Source of the DNA: Bradyrhizobium guangxiense
GTDB taxonomy: Bacteria; Pseudomonadota; Alphaproteobacteria; Rhizobiales; Xanthobacteraceae
Direction: 5' to 3'
Assembly: GCF_004114915.1 (NCBI RefSeq)
Contig: NZ_CP022219.1
Coordinates: 1,208,501-1,272,500, forward strand
DNA length: 64,000 nucleotides
Below, in pieces: positions 27,173-35,552 of this stretch. The position numbers were made by a program, and so were the translations under genes. The notes under the pieces are model-generated. The model was not told the DNA's origin. It saw only the letters and a program-made list of their open reading frames with translations, and searched no databases. The stretch's first letter is position 1. Each line of letters starts with the position of its first letter.

Positions 27173-28759
27173 ATGAGAAACTTCCATTTTCCCGGCAGGT
27201 CCACGGTCCACGCCACCAACGCGATGGTCGCGACCTCGCACCCGCTGGCCTCGCTCGCGGCGATCGAGGTGCTGCGCGAGGGCGGCACGGCGGTGGACGC
27301 AGCGGTGGCAGGCTCGGCCGTGCTCGGCGTGATCGAGCCGCAATCGACCGGTATCGGCGGCGACTGTTTCGCGCTGGTCCAGCCGCGCGGCGAAGGCAAG
27401 ATCATCGCCTATAACGGCTCCGGCCGGGCGCCGAAGGCGGCGAATGCCGGCTGGTATCTCGAGCGCAAGATCAACTCGGTGCCGCTGACCTCGGCGCATG
27501 CGGTGTCGATCCCGGGCGTGGTCGATGCCTTCGCGACCGTCCTGCGCGATCACGGCAAGTTCGGCTTCGACCGGTTGCTCCAGCCCGCGATCAAGGCGGC
27601 CGAGGAAGGCTATGTCGTCGCGCCCCGCATCGCTTTCGACTGGAAGAACCAGTTCGAGAAGCTGAAGAATGGCACCAACACCGTGCGCTACCTGTTACCG
27701 GGCGGCAAGCCGCCGGTGGCCGGCGACGTGATCCGTCAGGTCGAGCTCGGCAAGACCCTGCGCGCAATCGCCAAGGACGGGCGCGATGCCTTCTACAAGG
27801 GCGAGATCGCGGAGGACATGGTCGAGACCCTGCGCGGGATCGGCGGCCTGCACACGCTCGATGATTTCGCCGCGCACACCACCGAGACGACGTCGCCGAT
27901 CGGCACCATGTACAAGGGCTACGACGTCTGGCAGTGCCCGCCAAACGGCCCGGGCGTCACGGCGCTCCTGATGCTCAACATCCTGTCGCGGTTCGACCTG
28001 ACCAAATACGCGCCCGTCAGCGTCGAGCGCTTCCATCTCGAGGCGGAAGCCGCGCGCATCGCCTACATGAATCGCGAGATGCATGTCGCCTCTCCCGAGC
28101 ACATGAAGATCAACGTCGCCGAGATGCTCGAAAAGGGTTTTGCCGATGAGTACATCAGCAAGATCCGCATGGACGGCATGCTCGACCTGCCCAATGTCGC
28201 GCCGCCGATGAATCCCTCGACCATCTACATCACGGTGGTGGACAAGGACCGCAACGTCTGCTCGTTCATCAATTCGGTCGCGCATTCCTTCGGCTCGGCG
28301 ATCGTCTCCAACAAGACAGGCGTCCTGTTCCAGAACCGCGCTGGCGGCTTCCGCATCCAGCCCGGCCATCCCAACTGCATCGAAGGCGGCAAGCGGCCGC
28401 TGCACACGATCATGCCGGGCCTACTGACCAAGGGCGGCCGTTCCACGATGTCGTTTGCGGTGATGGGCGGCCAGTACCAGCCGACCGGCCAGACCCGTCT
28501 CCTGACCAACATCCTCGATTACGGCTGCGACGTGCAGGAGGCGATCGACATGCCGCGCGGCCTGCACTACGAGGGCCAGTATCAGCTCGAGGACAACGTG
28601 CCGACTGCAATCGTCGAGGGCCTGAAGAAGATCGGCCACAAGACCACCAGCGTGGTTGGTCCGCTCGGCGGCGCCCAGGCAATCTGGATCGATTGGGACA
28701 AGGGCACGCTCACCGGCGGTTCCGATCCGCGCAAGGACGGCTGCGCGTTGGGTTATTGA
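27173..28759 (+). CDS. Gamma-glutamyltransferase family protein
   Basis: 528 residues of the N-terminal nucleophile gamma-glutamyltransferase fold. Early signatures are SHPLASLAAIEVLREGGTAV and ESTGIGGD-type sequence (EPQSTGIGGDCF). The predicted autocleavage and nucleophile threonine is in NPSTIYITVVDKD; here STI replaces the usual TTH, as in some non-classical members. GGYRPQ-like substrate residues appear as GGQYQPTGQ. No signal peptide is visible, so it is probably cytosolic, unlike classical GGT. It could act on gamma-glutamyl amides or be a cephalosporin-acylase-like hydrolase. A clear terminator follows. Confidence 0.85.
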   Translation: MRNFHFPGRSTVHATNAMVATSHPLASLAAIEVLREGGTAVDAAVAGSAVLGVIEPQSTGIGGDCFALVQPRGEGKIIAYNGSGRAPKAANAGWYLERKINSVPLTSAHAVSIPGVVDAFATVLRDHGKFGFDRLLQPAIKAAEEGYVVAPRIAFDWKNQFEKLKNGTNTVRYLLPGGKPPVAGDVIRQVELGKTLRAIAKDGRDAFYKGEIAEDMVETLRGIGGLHTLDDFAAHTTETTSPIGTMYKGYDVWQCPPNGPGVTALLMLNILSRFDLTKYAPVSVERFHLEAEAARIAYMNREMHVASPEHMKINVAEMLEKGFADEYISKIRMDGMLDLPNVAPPMNPSTIYITVVDKDRNVCSFINSVAHSFGSAIVSNKTGVLFQNRAGGFRIQPGHPNCIEGGKRPLHTIMPGLLTKGGRSTMSFAVMGGQYQPTGQTRLLTNILDYGCDVQEAIDMPRGLHYEGQYQLEDNVPTAIVEGLKKIGHKTTSVVGPLGGAQAIWIDWDKGTLTGGSDPRKDGCALGY

Positions 28760-28802
28760 TCGCAGCGCCAGTTCCCGGCGCGAAATCAGGAAAAGTTGAC
28801 GC

Positions 28803-28835
28803 AGGGCGATGCGGCATTTGCTGCATCGCCCTTTT
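28803..28835 (+). terminator. Rho-independent terminator after the GGT-family gene
   Basis: GGGCGATGC (28804-28812) pairs with GCATCGCCC (28823-28831), followed directly by TTTT. It lies 44 bases past the stop codon and isolates this gene from the paoABC operon. Confidence 0.85.
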
Positions 28836-28926
28836 CTCATTCGGAACGGAGCTCATTGCTTCAGGTTAAGGGGCGATGGGCGGTGCAGGCGTGCGCTGCT
28901 TTGAGAGATCAGCGGCGGAGGCGTCG

Positions 28927-29541
28927 ATGTCCGGCACATCAAGTTCCAAACAATCTGCATTCGATCGGCGTGCCTTCCTAGCCGGAGCGGCCGGCAGCGC
29001 GCTCGTCCCGCTCACGGCGCGCGCGACTGCAGAGGAGGCCAGGGCGCCGGTTGCACAGGATGCGGCGCTTCCCGTCGGTGTCACTCTGCGGGTCAACGGC
29101 AAGGAGAAGCACCTGTCCATCGATGCGCGCACCACGGTGCTCGATGCATTGCGTGAACATCTCAAGCTCACCGGCAGCAAGAAGGGTTGCGACCATGGCC
29201 AATGTGGCGCCTGCACGGTACTGATTGGCGATCGGCGCGTGGTGTCGTGCCTGACGCTCGCGCTCGCGGCCGAGGGGCAGGAGATCACGACGATCGAAGG
29301 TCTCGCCACCGACGAACGCCTGCATCCGATGCAGCAGGCCTTCATCGACAACGACGCGTTCCAGTGCGGCTATTGCACGCCCGGCCAGATCATGTCGGCC
29401 GTCGGCTGCGTCAAGGAGGGCCATGCCAACAGCGAGGCCGACATCCGCGAATATATGAGCGGCAACATCTGCCGCTGTGCCGCCTATCCCAACATCGTCG
29501 CCGCGGTGAAGCAGGCCGCGCCCGAGATCATGAAAGGCTAG
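28927..29541 (+). CDS. paoA: Aldehyde oxidoreductase 2Fe-2S subunit, Tat-exported
   Basis: 204 residues from the ATG at 28927 (GGAGG upstream). The N-terminus has a twin-arginine signal, FDRRAFLAGAAGSA, which should carry the folded complex to the periplasm. Two 2Fe-2S clusters are bound: plant type by CDHGQCGACTVL and a later C, and the helical one by CGYCTPGQ and CRC in NICRCAAYP. This is the electron-transfer subunit of the PaoABC-type molybdenum enzyme that oxidises aromatic aldehydes. First gene of the operon, 4 bases before paoB. Confidence 0.9.
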   Translation: MSGTSSSKQSAFDRRAFLAGAAGSALVPLTARATAEEARAPVAQDAALPVGVTLRVNGKEKHLSIDARTTVLDALREHLKLTGSKKGCDHGQCGACTVLIGDRRVVSCLTLALAAEGQEITTIEGLATDERLHPMQQAFIDNDAFQCGYCTPGQIMSAVGCVKEGHANSEADIREYMSGNICRCAAYPNIVAAVKQAAPEIMKG

Positions 29542-29545
29542 GCGC

Positions 29546-30562
29546 ATGCGACCGTTTTCGTATCAAAGGGCAACAGACCCCGATATGGCCGTGCAGGCGC
29601 TCGGCGCCGCTGCGGCCGCAAACATTCCTCTGCCTCAGGCCCTCGCGCAGCCGCTGGCGGGCGGTACCACGCTGATCGACCTGATGAAGCTCGACGTGAT
29701 GCGGCCCGCCGCGATCGTCGACATCAATCCGCTCGCGCGCGGCTGGTCGGAGATCGAGCCCAGGAGCGATGGTGTGCGCCTCGGCGCGCTCGCGAAGATG
29801 GCGGATGTCGCCGCGCATGAGGAAATCCAGCGCAACTATCCGGTGATCGCCAATTCCCTGAAGCTTGCGGCCAGCGCCCAATTGCGCAACATGGCGACGC
29901 TCGGCGGCAACGTGATGCAGCGAACGCGTTGCAGCTATTTCCGCGATGTGTCCTATGAGAATTGCAACAAGCGCAATCCCGGCTCCGGCTGCGCCGCCCT
30001 GGACGGCGTCAACCGCATGCATGCGGTGCTCGGCGTCTCCGACCACTGCATCGCGACCTATCCCGGCGATTTCGCGCAGGCGCTGATCGCGCTGGATGCA
30101 ATGGTCGAAATCACCGGAAAATCCGGGGTCCGCAGCCTGCCGTTTGCCCAGCTGCACAAGGCGCCCGGCAGCACGCCGGACATCGAGACCGCGCTGCAGC
30201 CAGGTGAGCTGATCTCGGCGTTCTCCATTTCCGGACGCTGGCCCCGTTCGGTTTATCTCAAGGCGCGCGACCGGCAGTCCTATGAGTTTGCGCTGTCCTC
30301 GGCGGCGGTCGCGCTCGACCTGCAGGACGGCACGATCCGGGACGCACGCGTCGCGCTCGGCGGTGTCGCGACCGTGCCCTGGCGGGCGCGCGAGGCGGAG
30401 GCCCTGTTGAAAGGACAGAAATTCGACGACGGCCTGGCGCAGCGTGTTGCCGCTGTCGCTTTCGCAGGCGCCAAGGGGCGGCGGCACAACAGCTTCAAGA
30501 TCGCGCTCGGCAAGCGCGTCGTGGCCCATGCGCTCCAGCAGGCCGTAACGATGGAGGTCTGA
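29546..30562 (+). CDS. paoB: Aldehyde oxidoreductase FAD subunit with extra cysteine cluster
   Basis: 338 residues of the CO-dehydrogenase/xanthine-dehydrogenase FAD subunit fold: LAGGTTLIDLMK near residue 38 and ATLGGNVMQRTRC near 117. Four cysteines, C129, C140, C148 and C168, lie in an insert. The E. coli PaoB subunit binds an additional 4Fe-4S cluster in this insert, so the same is expected here. It passes electrons from the molybdenum cofactor subunit through FAD. Two bases separate it from paoC. Confidence 0.9.
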   Translation: MRPFSYQRATDPDMAVQALGAAAAANIPLPQALAQPLAGGTTLIDLMKLDVMRPAAIVDINPLARGWSEIEPRSDGVRLGALAKMADVAAHEEIQRNYPVIANSLKLAASAQLRNMATLGGNVMQRTRCSYFRDVSYENCNKRNPGSGCAALDGVNRMHAVLGVSDHCIATYPGDFAQALIALDAMVEITGKSGVRSLPFAQLHKAPGSTPDIETALQPGELISAFSISGRWPRSVYLKARDRQSYEFALSSAAVALDLQDGTIRDARVALGGVATVPWRAREAEALLKGQKFDDGLAQRVAAVAFAGAKGRRHNSFKIALGKRVVAHALQQAVTMEV

Positions 30563-30564
30563 TC

Positions 30565-32856
30565 ATGACCGTTGCTGTTCCCGAGCCAAAGACGAACATG
30601 GGTCAGCCTGTGCCGCGCTATGATGCGGTCGTGAAGGTGACGGGACGCGCGACCTATGCGTCCGACATGCCGCTCGCCGCCCCCGCCTATGCGTTCCTCG
30701 TCACCAGCGCGATCGCCAAGGGACGGATCGACAGCTTCGATCTCGAGGGCGCAAGGCGCGTCCGCGGCGTGATCGATATCGTCACCCATGAGAACGCGCC
30801 GAAGCTGAAGGACTCCAAGCTCTTCAGCAATGGCGGCTATGCGGGCACGACGATCCAGCCGCTGAAATCGGCCGACATCGCCCATGACGGCCAGATCATC
30901 GCGGTGGTCATCGCCGAAACCTACGAGGCGGCGCGCGAGGCCGCCAACCGCGTCAAGGTCAGCTACACCGCCGCCACCCCAAGCGCGAGCTTCGACTCGC
31001 CGGGCACGACCAGCGCGGCCGCGAAGGGGCAGAATGCACAGTTCAAGGAAGACCCGAAGGTGGGCGATTTCGCCAAGGCGTTCGATGAGGCCGAGGTCAA
31101 GCTGACCGCCTCCTATGAGACGCCGACGCAGCACCACAATCCAATGGAGCTGTTCTCGACAAGCTGCGCGTGGATGGGCGACGAGCTCGTCATCTACGAG
31201 CCAAGCCAGTTCGTCTACGGCCTGAAATATGGCGTCGCCGAACAGCTCGGCATCGCTGCCGACAAGGTGCGCGTGGTCAACCCCTATGTCGGCGGCGGCT
31301 TCGGCTCCCGCGGCTCGATGACGCCACGCACCGCCATCATCGCCAGCATTGCCAGGCGCCTGAACCGGCCGGTCAAGCTGGTTCCGACCCGCGACCAGGG
31401 CTTTACCATCACCACCTATCGTGCCGAGACACGCCACGAGATCAAGCTCGGTGCGCGTCGCGACGGCAAGCTGGTCGCGCTCAGGCATGAGGGCGCCGAG
31501 CTGTCGTCGCGGCCCGACGCCTATTGCGTCGGCGGCACCAAGACCACGACGCGGCTCTACGCCTGTCCGAATGTCGACAGCCTCGTCTCGATCGTGCGGG
31601 CCGACCGCAACACGCCCGGCTTCATGCGCTCGCCGCCAGAGGTGCCGTACCTGTTTGCGCTGGAAAGCGCGATGGACGAGCTCGCGGTCAAGCTGAACAT
31701 GGATCCGGTCGAGCTCCGCCGTATCAACGACACCACCAACGAGCCCATCGGTGGCAAGCCCTACACCTCGCGCGCGCTGATGGCCTGTTTCGACGAAGCC
31801 GCCAAGGCGTTCGGCTGGGCGCAGCGCTCGCCGCAGCCGAGGTCGATGTCGGACGGGGACTGGTTGATTGGCTATGGCTGTGCGGCCACCTGCTATCCGA
31901 CCCAGATGGGCCCCGCCGCGGCACGCGTACGTCTGCAGCGCGATGGCCGCGCCCGCGTCGAGATCGCCGGCCACGAGATCGGAACTGGGGCCTACACCGT
32001 CATTGCTCAAACGGCAGCCGAAAGGCTCGGCGTGCCGCTCGAGAAGGTTGCCGTCTTCATCGGCGACAGCGATCTGCCGCCGGCGCCCGTCGCGGGAGGC
32101 TCGAACTCCACGGCCAGCACCTGTTCCGTCGTCATGATGGTGTGCGATCAGATCCGGCAGCGTCTTTTCAAGGCGGAGATGCCGGGTCAAAGCCTGACCG
32201 ACAAGGCGAAAGAGACCGTTGGCATCGGCCAGACACCGGCCACGCAGGCGGCGAAGGGGGACCGTCCGCTCGACCTGCAGAAGGCGTTCGACGCACTCGG
32301 TGTCGGCGTCGTCGAGGAATATGGCGAGTGGAAGCCGGAAGGCGCGCCGCTGGATTCCTTCCGTGCCATGCATAGCGGCCAGGTACGGCTCGTGGGCGGT
32401 CACGCGATGAAGGACCAGATCGCCTATGCGTTCGGTGCGGAATTCGTCGAAATCCGCGTCAACCGCTTCACGCATGAGATCCGCTGTCCCCGCCTCGTCG
32501 GCGCGTTCGCTGCGGGCCGCATCATGAACCCGCGTACCGCGCGCAGCCAGCTGATGGGCGGGCTGATCTGGGGCATGTCGTCGGCGCTGCTGGAGGCCAC
32601 GGAGATCGACGAACGCAATGCGCGCTACGTCAACGACAATCTCGCCGATTACCTCGTGCCCGTGAATGCGGACGTGCCCGACGTCGAGGTCATTTTGTTG
32701 TCCGAGCAGGATGACCACATCAATCCCGTCGGCGCGAAGGGCATCGGCGAGCTCGCCAATGTCGGCACCAATGCGGCGATCTGCAATGCGATCTATCACG
32801 CCACGGGCCAGCGCATCCGCAAGCTCCCGGTCCGGCTGGAAAATATCGAAGCGTGA
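30565..32856 (+). CDS. paoC: Aldehyde oxidoreductase molybdenum cofactor subunit
   Basis: 763 residues of the xanthine oxidase large-subunit family. Points of recognition: KVTGRATYASDMPLAAPAYA at the start, PYVGGGFGSRGS for cofactor binding, GHEIGTGAYTVIAQTAAERL in the middle, and GAKGIGELANVG near the C-terminus, whose glutamate is the catalytic base. The arginine that favours aromatic aldehydes in PaoC was not located with certainty. The complex should oxidise aldehydes to acids in the periplasm as a detoxification step. No paoD-type cofactor chaperone gene follows; one must be supplied from elsewhere. Confidence 0.9.
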   Translation: MTVAVPEPKTNMGQPVPRYDAVVKVTGRATYASDMPLAAPAYAFLVTSAIAKGRIDSFDLEGARRVRGVIDIVTHENAPKLKDSKLFSNGGYAGTTIQPLKSADIAHDGQIIAVVIAETYEAAREAANRVKVSYTAATPSASFDSPGTTSAAAKGQNAQFKEDPKVGDFAKAFDEAEVKLTASYETPTQHHNPMELFSTSCAWMGDELVIYEPSQFVYGLKYGVAEQLGIAADKVRVVNPYVGGGFGSRGSMTPRTAIIASIARRLNRPVKLVPTRDQGFTITTYRAETRHEIKLGARRDGKLVALRHEGAELSSRPDAYCVGGTKTTTRLYACPNVDSLVSIVRADRNTPGFMRSPPEVPYLFALESAMDELAVKLNMDPVELRRINDTTNEPIGGKPYTSRALMACFDEAAKAFGWAQRSPQPRSMSDGDWLIGYGCAATCYPTQMGPAAARVRLQRDGRARVEIAGHEIGTGAYTVIAQTAAERLGVPLEKVAVFIGDSDLPPAPVAGGSNSTASTCSVVMMVCDQIRQRLFKAEMPGQSLTDKAKETVGIGQTPATQAAKGDRPLDLQKAFDALGVGVVEEYGEWKPEGAPLDSFRAMHSGQVRLVGGHAMKDQIAYAFGAEFVEIRVNRFTHEIRCPRLVGAFAAGRIMNPRTARSQLMGGLIWGMSSALLEATEIDERNARYVNDNLADYLVPVNADVPDVEVILLSEQDDHINPVGAKGIGELANVGTNAAICNAIYHATGQRIRKLPVRLENIEA

Positions 32857-32887
32857 GGGGTGGAAACCTCTCTCGCGTTGCGCTAGA

Positions 32888-32912
32888 CACCTTCCGCCCC
32901 AAACGGAAGGTG
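32888..32912 (+). promoter_or_regulatory. Hairpin covering the FKBP ribosome-binding site
   Basis: CACCTTCCG (32888-32896) and CGGAAGGTG (32904-32912) form a perfect 9-bp stem with a 7-base loop. The right arm holds GGAAGG, the only Shine-Dalgarno candidate, 6 to 11 bases before the ATG at 32917. Translation would need the stem to open. It could act as an RNA thermometer or other leader control; without a T-run it is less likely to be a terminator for paoC. Confidence 0.55.
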
Positions 32913-32916
32913 CCTT

Positions 32917-33381
32917 ATGCAGCGTTTTCAGCGCGCGCTTCTCGCCCTGATGTCGGCGCTCGCGATTACCATGATCGCCGGCGTGTCGCATTTTGTTTCC
33001 ACCACGGCCTCGGCCCAGACCGCAGGAAAGACCATGACCACAGCTTCAGGCTTGCAGATCATCGATACCACCGTCGGCACCGGTGCCTCGCCGCAGCCCG
33101 GCCAGATCTGCGTGATGCACTATACCGGCTGGCTTTACGAGAACGGCCAGAAGGGCAAGAAATTCGATAGCTCCGTCGATCGCAAGGAGCCGTTCGAATT
33201 CCCGATCGGCAAGGGCCGCGTCATCGCCGGGTGGGACGAGGGCGTTGCCTCCATGAAGGTCGGCGGCAAGCGCACGCTGATCATCCCGCCGCAGCTCGGC
33301 TACGGCGCGCGCGGCGCCGGCGGCGTGATCCCGCCGAACGCGACGCTGATGTTCGACGTGGAATTGCTCGCGGTGAAATAG
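32917..33381 (+). CDS. Secreted FKBP-type peptidyl-prolyl isomerase
   Basis: 154 residues. Signal peptide to about residue 33 (ALAITMIAGV ... ASAQT), then one FKBP domain: VMHYTGWLYENGQKGKKFDS, FPIGKGRVIAGWDEGV, LIIPPQLGYGARGAGGVIPP and MFDVELL. All the usual proline-pocket aromatics are present. It should assist protein folding in the periplasm. Its ribosome-binding site lies inside a hairpin (32888-32912). Followed by a repeat element and a strong terminator. Confidence 0.92.
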   Translation: MQRFQRALLALMSALAITMIAGVSHFVSTTASAQTAGKTMTTASGLQIIDTTVGTGASPQPGQICVMHYTGWLYENGQKGKKFDSSVDRKEPFEFPIGKGRVIAGWDEGVASMKVGGKRTLIIPPQLGYGARGAGGVIPPNATLMFDVELLAVK

Positions 33382-33386
33382 TTACT

Positions 33387-33466
33387 GTCATTCCGGGGCG
33401 ATGCGTTCGCATCGAACCCGGAATCTCAAGATTCCGGGTCTGGTCCTTCGGACCATCCGGAATGAC
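33387..33466. repeat. Three-hairpin intergenic palindrome, copy 1
   Basis: Closing arms GTCATTCCGG (33387-33396) and CCGGAATGAC (33457-33466) enclose three hairpins: CGATGCG/CGCATCG (33399-33414), ACCCGGAATC/GATTCCGGGT (33416-33439), and TGGTCC/GGACCA (33441-33455). The layout is cloverleaf-like and is shared with the copy at 51440-51519. Confidence 0.8.
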
Positions 33467-33475
33467 GGCTCAAAC

Positions 33476-33505
33476 AAAAAGACCGGCCTTTCGGCCGGTC
33501 TTTTG
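33476..33505. terminator. Bidirectional Rho-independent terminator
   Basis: GACCGGCC (33481-33488) pairs with GGCCGGTC (33493-33500), flanked by AAAAA on the left and TTTT on the right. It lies between the rightward FKBP gene and the leftward CsbD gene and should stop both. Confidence 0.9.
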
Positions 33506-33524
33506 CTTTTCAACTTGCCGCGCG

Positions 33525-33743
33525 TCATTCCGCCGCGCGCTTGGCCCCTGCTGCGGCGCGATCGATCGCGTCCTTGGCGGCGTCCTTGGCATCGCCCATG
33601 GCCTGCTGGCCCTTGCCCTTCACTTCCTGGACCACGCCTTCGCCCTTCATGCGGTCTGAACCGGTGGCTTCACCGACGCCTTGTTTGGCCTTGCCGATCG
33701 CCTCGTTGGCGGTGCCCTTGATCTTGTCGGTCGTGCTGCCCAT
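33525..33743 (-). CDS. CsbD family stress protein
   Basis: 72 residues, highly charged and helical: [20 protein letters not shown], then [20 protein letters not shown], the repeated KGxxxExxGKxK pattern of CsbD proteins. Such proteins are abundant under general stress in many bacteria; their molecular role is unclear. Cytosolic. Convergent with FKBP across the bidirectional terminator, with its promoter in 33744-33871. Confidence 0.9.
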   Translation of the reverse strand: MGSTTDKIKGTANEAIGKAKQGVGEATGSDRMKGEGVVQEVKGKGQQAMGDAKDAAKDAIDRAAAGAKRAAE

Positions 33744-33871
33744 GAAACTCTCCTTTCATCTTGCTCGCAAAGACAACGTCCCGCAGCTACGAGGGTTCCG
33801 AAATTGGTATGGCTCGCGGGCGCCGCTTCGGGTTAGTTTGCCGCGCACGGAACCAACAGAAAGCAAGTCCC

Positions 33872-34387
33872 ATGACCGGTCATGACCATTCGCACTCCCA
33901 CCATGATCACGATCATCATGATGATCGCTGGAAACATGACGGCGTGCGCGTCATTCCCGGCAATCAGCTCGACACCAACGTGCCGTCGACGGCCGGCATG
34001 GACCGTGCCGCCGCCATCAACTTCGCTCGCGTCGGCGCGCAAAAATTGTGGGCCGGCACCGTCAGCATCAAGCCCGACGCCAAGACCGGCGCGCATCACC
34101 ACGGCCATCTCGAGAGCGTCATCTATGTCGTGAAGGGCAAGGCGCGGATGCGCTGGGGCGAGAGCCTGCAATTCACCGCGGAGGCCGGCCCCGGCGATTT
34201 CATTTTCGTCCCGCCGTACGTGCCGCATCAGGAGATCAACGCCAGCCCGGACGAGGTGCTGGAATGCGTGCTGGTGCGCAGCGACGGCGAGGCGGTGGCG
34301 ATCAACCTCGACATCGAGCCGGTCGAGAAGCCCGAAACCGTGCTGTGGATCGATCCGGTGCATCGGGACCCCAACGAGAAGAAGTAG
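33872..34387 (+). CDS. Cupin protein with His-rich N-terminus
   Basis: 171 residues from the ATG at 33872. The first 20 residues are HDHSHSHHDHDHH-rich, a probable metal-binding tail. A single cupin barrel follows, with motif 1 HHHGHLESVIYVVKGKARM and motif 2 PGDFIFVPPYVPHQEI, giving the usual three-His/one-Glu metal site. It ends in a C-terminal strand VEKPETVLWIDPVHRD. Function unknown; could be a metal-dependent dioxygenase or a sugar-binding regulator. Cytosolic. Confidence 0.85.
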   Translation: MTGHDHSHSHHDHDHHDDRWKHDGVRVIPGNQLDTNVPSTAGMDRAAAINFARVGAQKLWAGTVSIKPDAKTGAHHHGHLESVIYVVKGKARMRWGESLQFTAEAGPGDFIFVPPYVPHQEINASPDEVLECVLVRSDGEAVAINLDIEPVEKPETVLWIDPVHRDPNEKK

Positions 34388-34461
34388 GTTTGACGGCCTC
34401 ACGGGGGTCGACACGGCGGACCCGGGCAAGCGCAAGGCCGAAAAAATTCCGGAAGCCGTGT

Positions 34462-34483
34462 CGGATGGCCGCCAGGCCATCCG
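34462..34483 (+). terminator. Stable hairpin after the cupin gene
   Basis: CGGATGGCC (34462-34470) pairs with GGCCATCCG (34475-34483) around a 4-base loop. There is no T-run, so it may end the cupin transcript only weakly or structure the leader of the next gene. Confidence 0.4.
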
Positions 34484-34513
34484 TCCTTGGGCGGAACCCC
34501 CAAGGAGCCTCCG

Positions 34514-34942
34514 ATGCCCAGGATGATCTTCCTCGATCTGCCCGTGACCGACCTCAGGCGTGCGACCGCCTTTTACGAGGCGGTCGGCGCGACCCGGAAT
34601 CCGCAATTCAGCGACGATACGGCGAGCTGCTTGGTCTTTTCCGAGACCATCTACGTGATGCTGACGACTCACGACAAATTCCGCCAGTTCACGCCGAAGC
34701 CGATTACCGATGCCAAGACCTCGAACCAGGCGCTGTTCTGCCTGTCGGCCGACAGCCGTAACGAGGTCGACGCCATGGTCGGCAAGGCCGAGGCGGCGGG
34801 CGGGATCGCCGATCCCAGTCCCAAGGACGAATACAGCTTCATGTACGGCCGCAGCTTCGAGGATCCGGATGGCCATATGTGGGGTGTGAACTGGCTCGAC
34901 ATGGCGGCAGTCCCTCTGCAGCCCGCCATGGCGAATGCCTGA
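34514..34942 (+). CDS. VOC family (glyoxalase/extradiol-like) protein
   Basis: 142 residues from the ATG at 34514, which has AAGGAG upstream. The pattern is FLDLPVTDLRRATAFYEAVG at the start, then SFEDPDGHMWGVNWLDM at the end, typical of a single vicinal-oxygen-chelate module in the lactoylglutathione-lyase-like group. The end-of-module E/H metal ligands are partly present. Substrate unknown. Followed after 39 bases by another VOC gene on the same strand. Confidence 0.85.
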   Translation: MPRMIFLDLPVTDLRRATAFYEAVGATRNPQFSDDTASCLVFSETIYVMLTTHDKFRQFTPKPITDAKTSNQALFCLSADSRNEVDAMVGKAEAAGGIADPSPKDEYSFMYGRSFEDPDGHMWGVNWLDMAAVPLQPAMANA

Positions 34943-34981
34943 TCGCCGTCACCGAACAGCAAATTCAAAGGAGCATTCACG

Positions 34982-35470
34982 ATGTCCAAGGTCGTACCCT
35001 GCATGTGGTTCAACGGCGATGCCGAGCAAGCTGCGAAGTTCTACACCTCGCTCGTGCCGAATTCGGCGATCACGCACGTCCAGCGCAACGTCTCCGATGG
35101 TCCGTCCGGCAAGGAAGGATCCGTGCTCGTCGTCGAGTTCACCGTGGCCGGGCAGCCGCTGGTCGCGCTCAACGGCGGCATGAAGATGGAATACACCCAC
35201 GCGATCTCGCTGATGATCCATTGCGACGATCAGGCCCAGGTCGACAGCGTCTGGAATGCGTTCCTGGCCGATGGCGGCAAGGAGGAGCAGTGCGGCTGGC
35301 TCAGGGATCGCTGGGGCGTTGCCTGGCAGGTGGTGCCGAAGGTGATGTTGGAGTTCCTGTCGAGCCCCGACAAGGCAGCCGCCGCACGCGCGATGCAGGC
35401 GATGATGAAGATGGTCAAGCTGGATGTCGACGTCCTACGCCGCGCGTTCGAGGGCAAGTCGGCGGCGTAG
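34982..35470 (+). CDS. VOC family protein (PhnB/3-demethylubiquinone-like)
   Basis: 162 residues: KVVPCMWFNGDAEQAAKFYT at the start, then VEFTVAGQPLVALNGG, SLMIHCDDQAQVDSVWNAF and CGWLRDRWGVAWQVVP. This is the PhnB-like subgroup often misnamed 3-demethylubiquinone methyltransferase. No methyltransferase motif is present. It has AAAGGAG upstream and is probably co-transcribed with the preceding VOC gene. Function unknown. Confidence 0.85.
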   Translation: MSKVVPCMWFNGDAEQAAKFYTSLVPNSAITHVQRNVSDGPSGKEGSVLVVEFTVAGQPLVALNGGMKMEYTHAISLMIHCDDQAQVDSVWNAFLADGGKEEQCGWLRDRWGVAWQVVPKVMLEFLSSPDKAAAARAMQAMMKMVKLDVDVLRRAFEGKSAA

Positions 35471-35499
35471 TGCAGATGCTCTCGCCACACGATCAGCAT

Positions 35500-35536
35500 C
35501 GTAGGGTGGGCACGCTGTCGCTTTGCCCACCCTACG
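35500..35536. terminator. Palindrome between convergent genes
   Basis: CGTAGGGTGGGC (35500-35511) pairs with GCCCACCCTACG (35525-35536), a 12-bp perfect stem with a 13-base loop. GTAGGGTGGGC palindromes are a frequent intergenic repeat in bradyrhizobia. Placed between the rightward VOC gene and leftward beta-barrel gene, it probably serves as a terminator for both. A diverged half copy occurs near 46121. Confidence 0.65.
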
Positions 35537-35552
35537 AGACCGTGCCAGCCGA

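Noticed and set aside
30280..32991. A 903-residue antisense frame over paoB and paoC
   Set aside because: Composition is typical of a shadow frame and the sense strand encodes clear enzyme motifs throughout.
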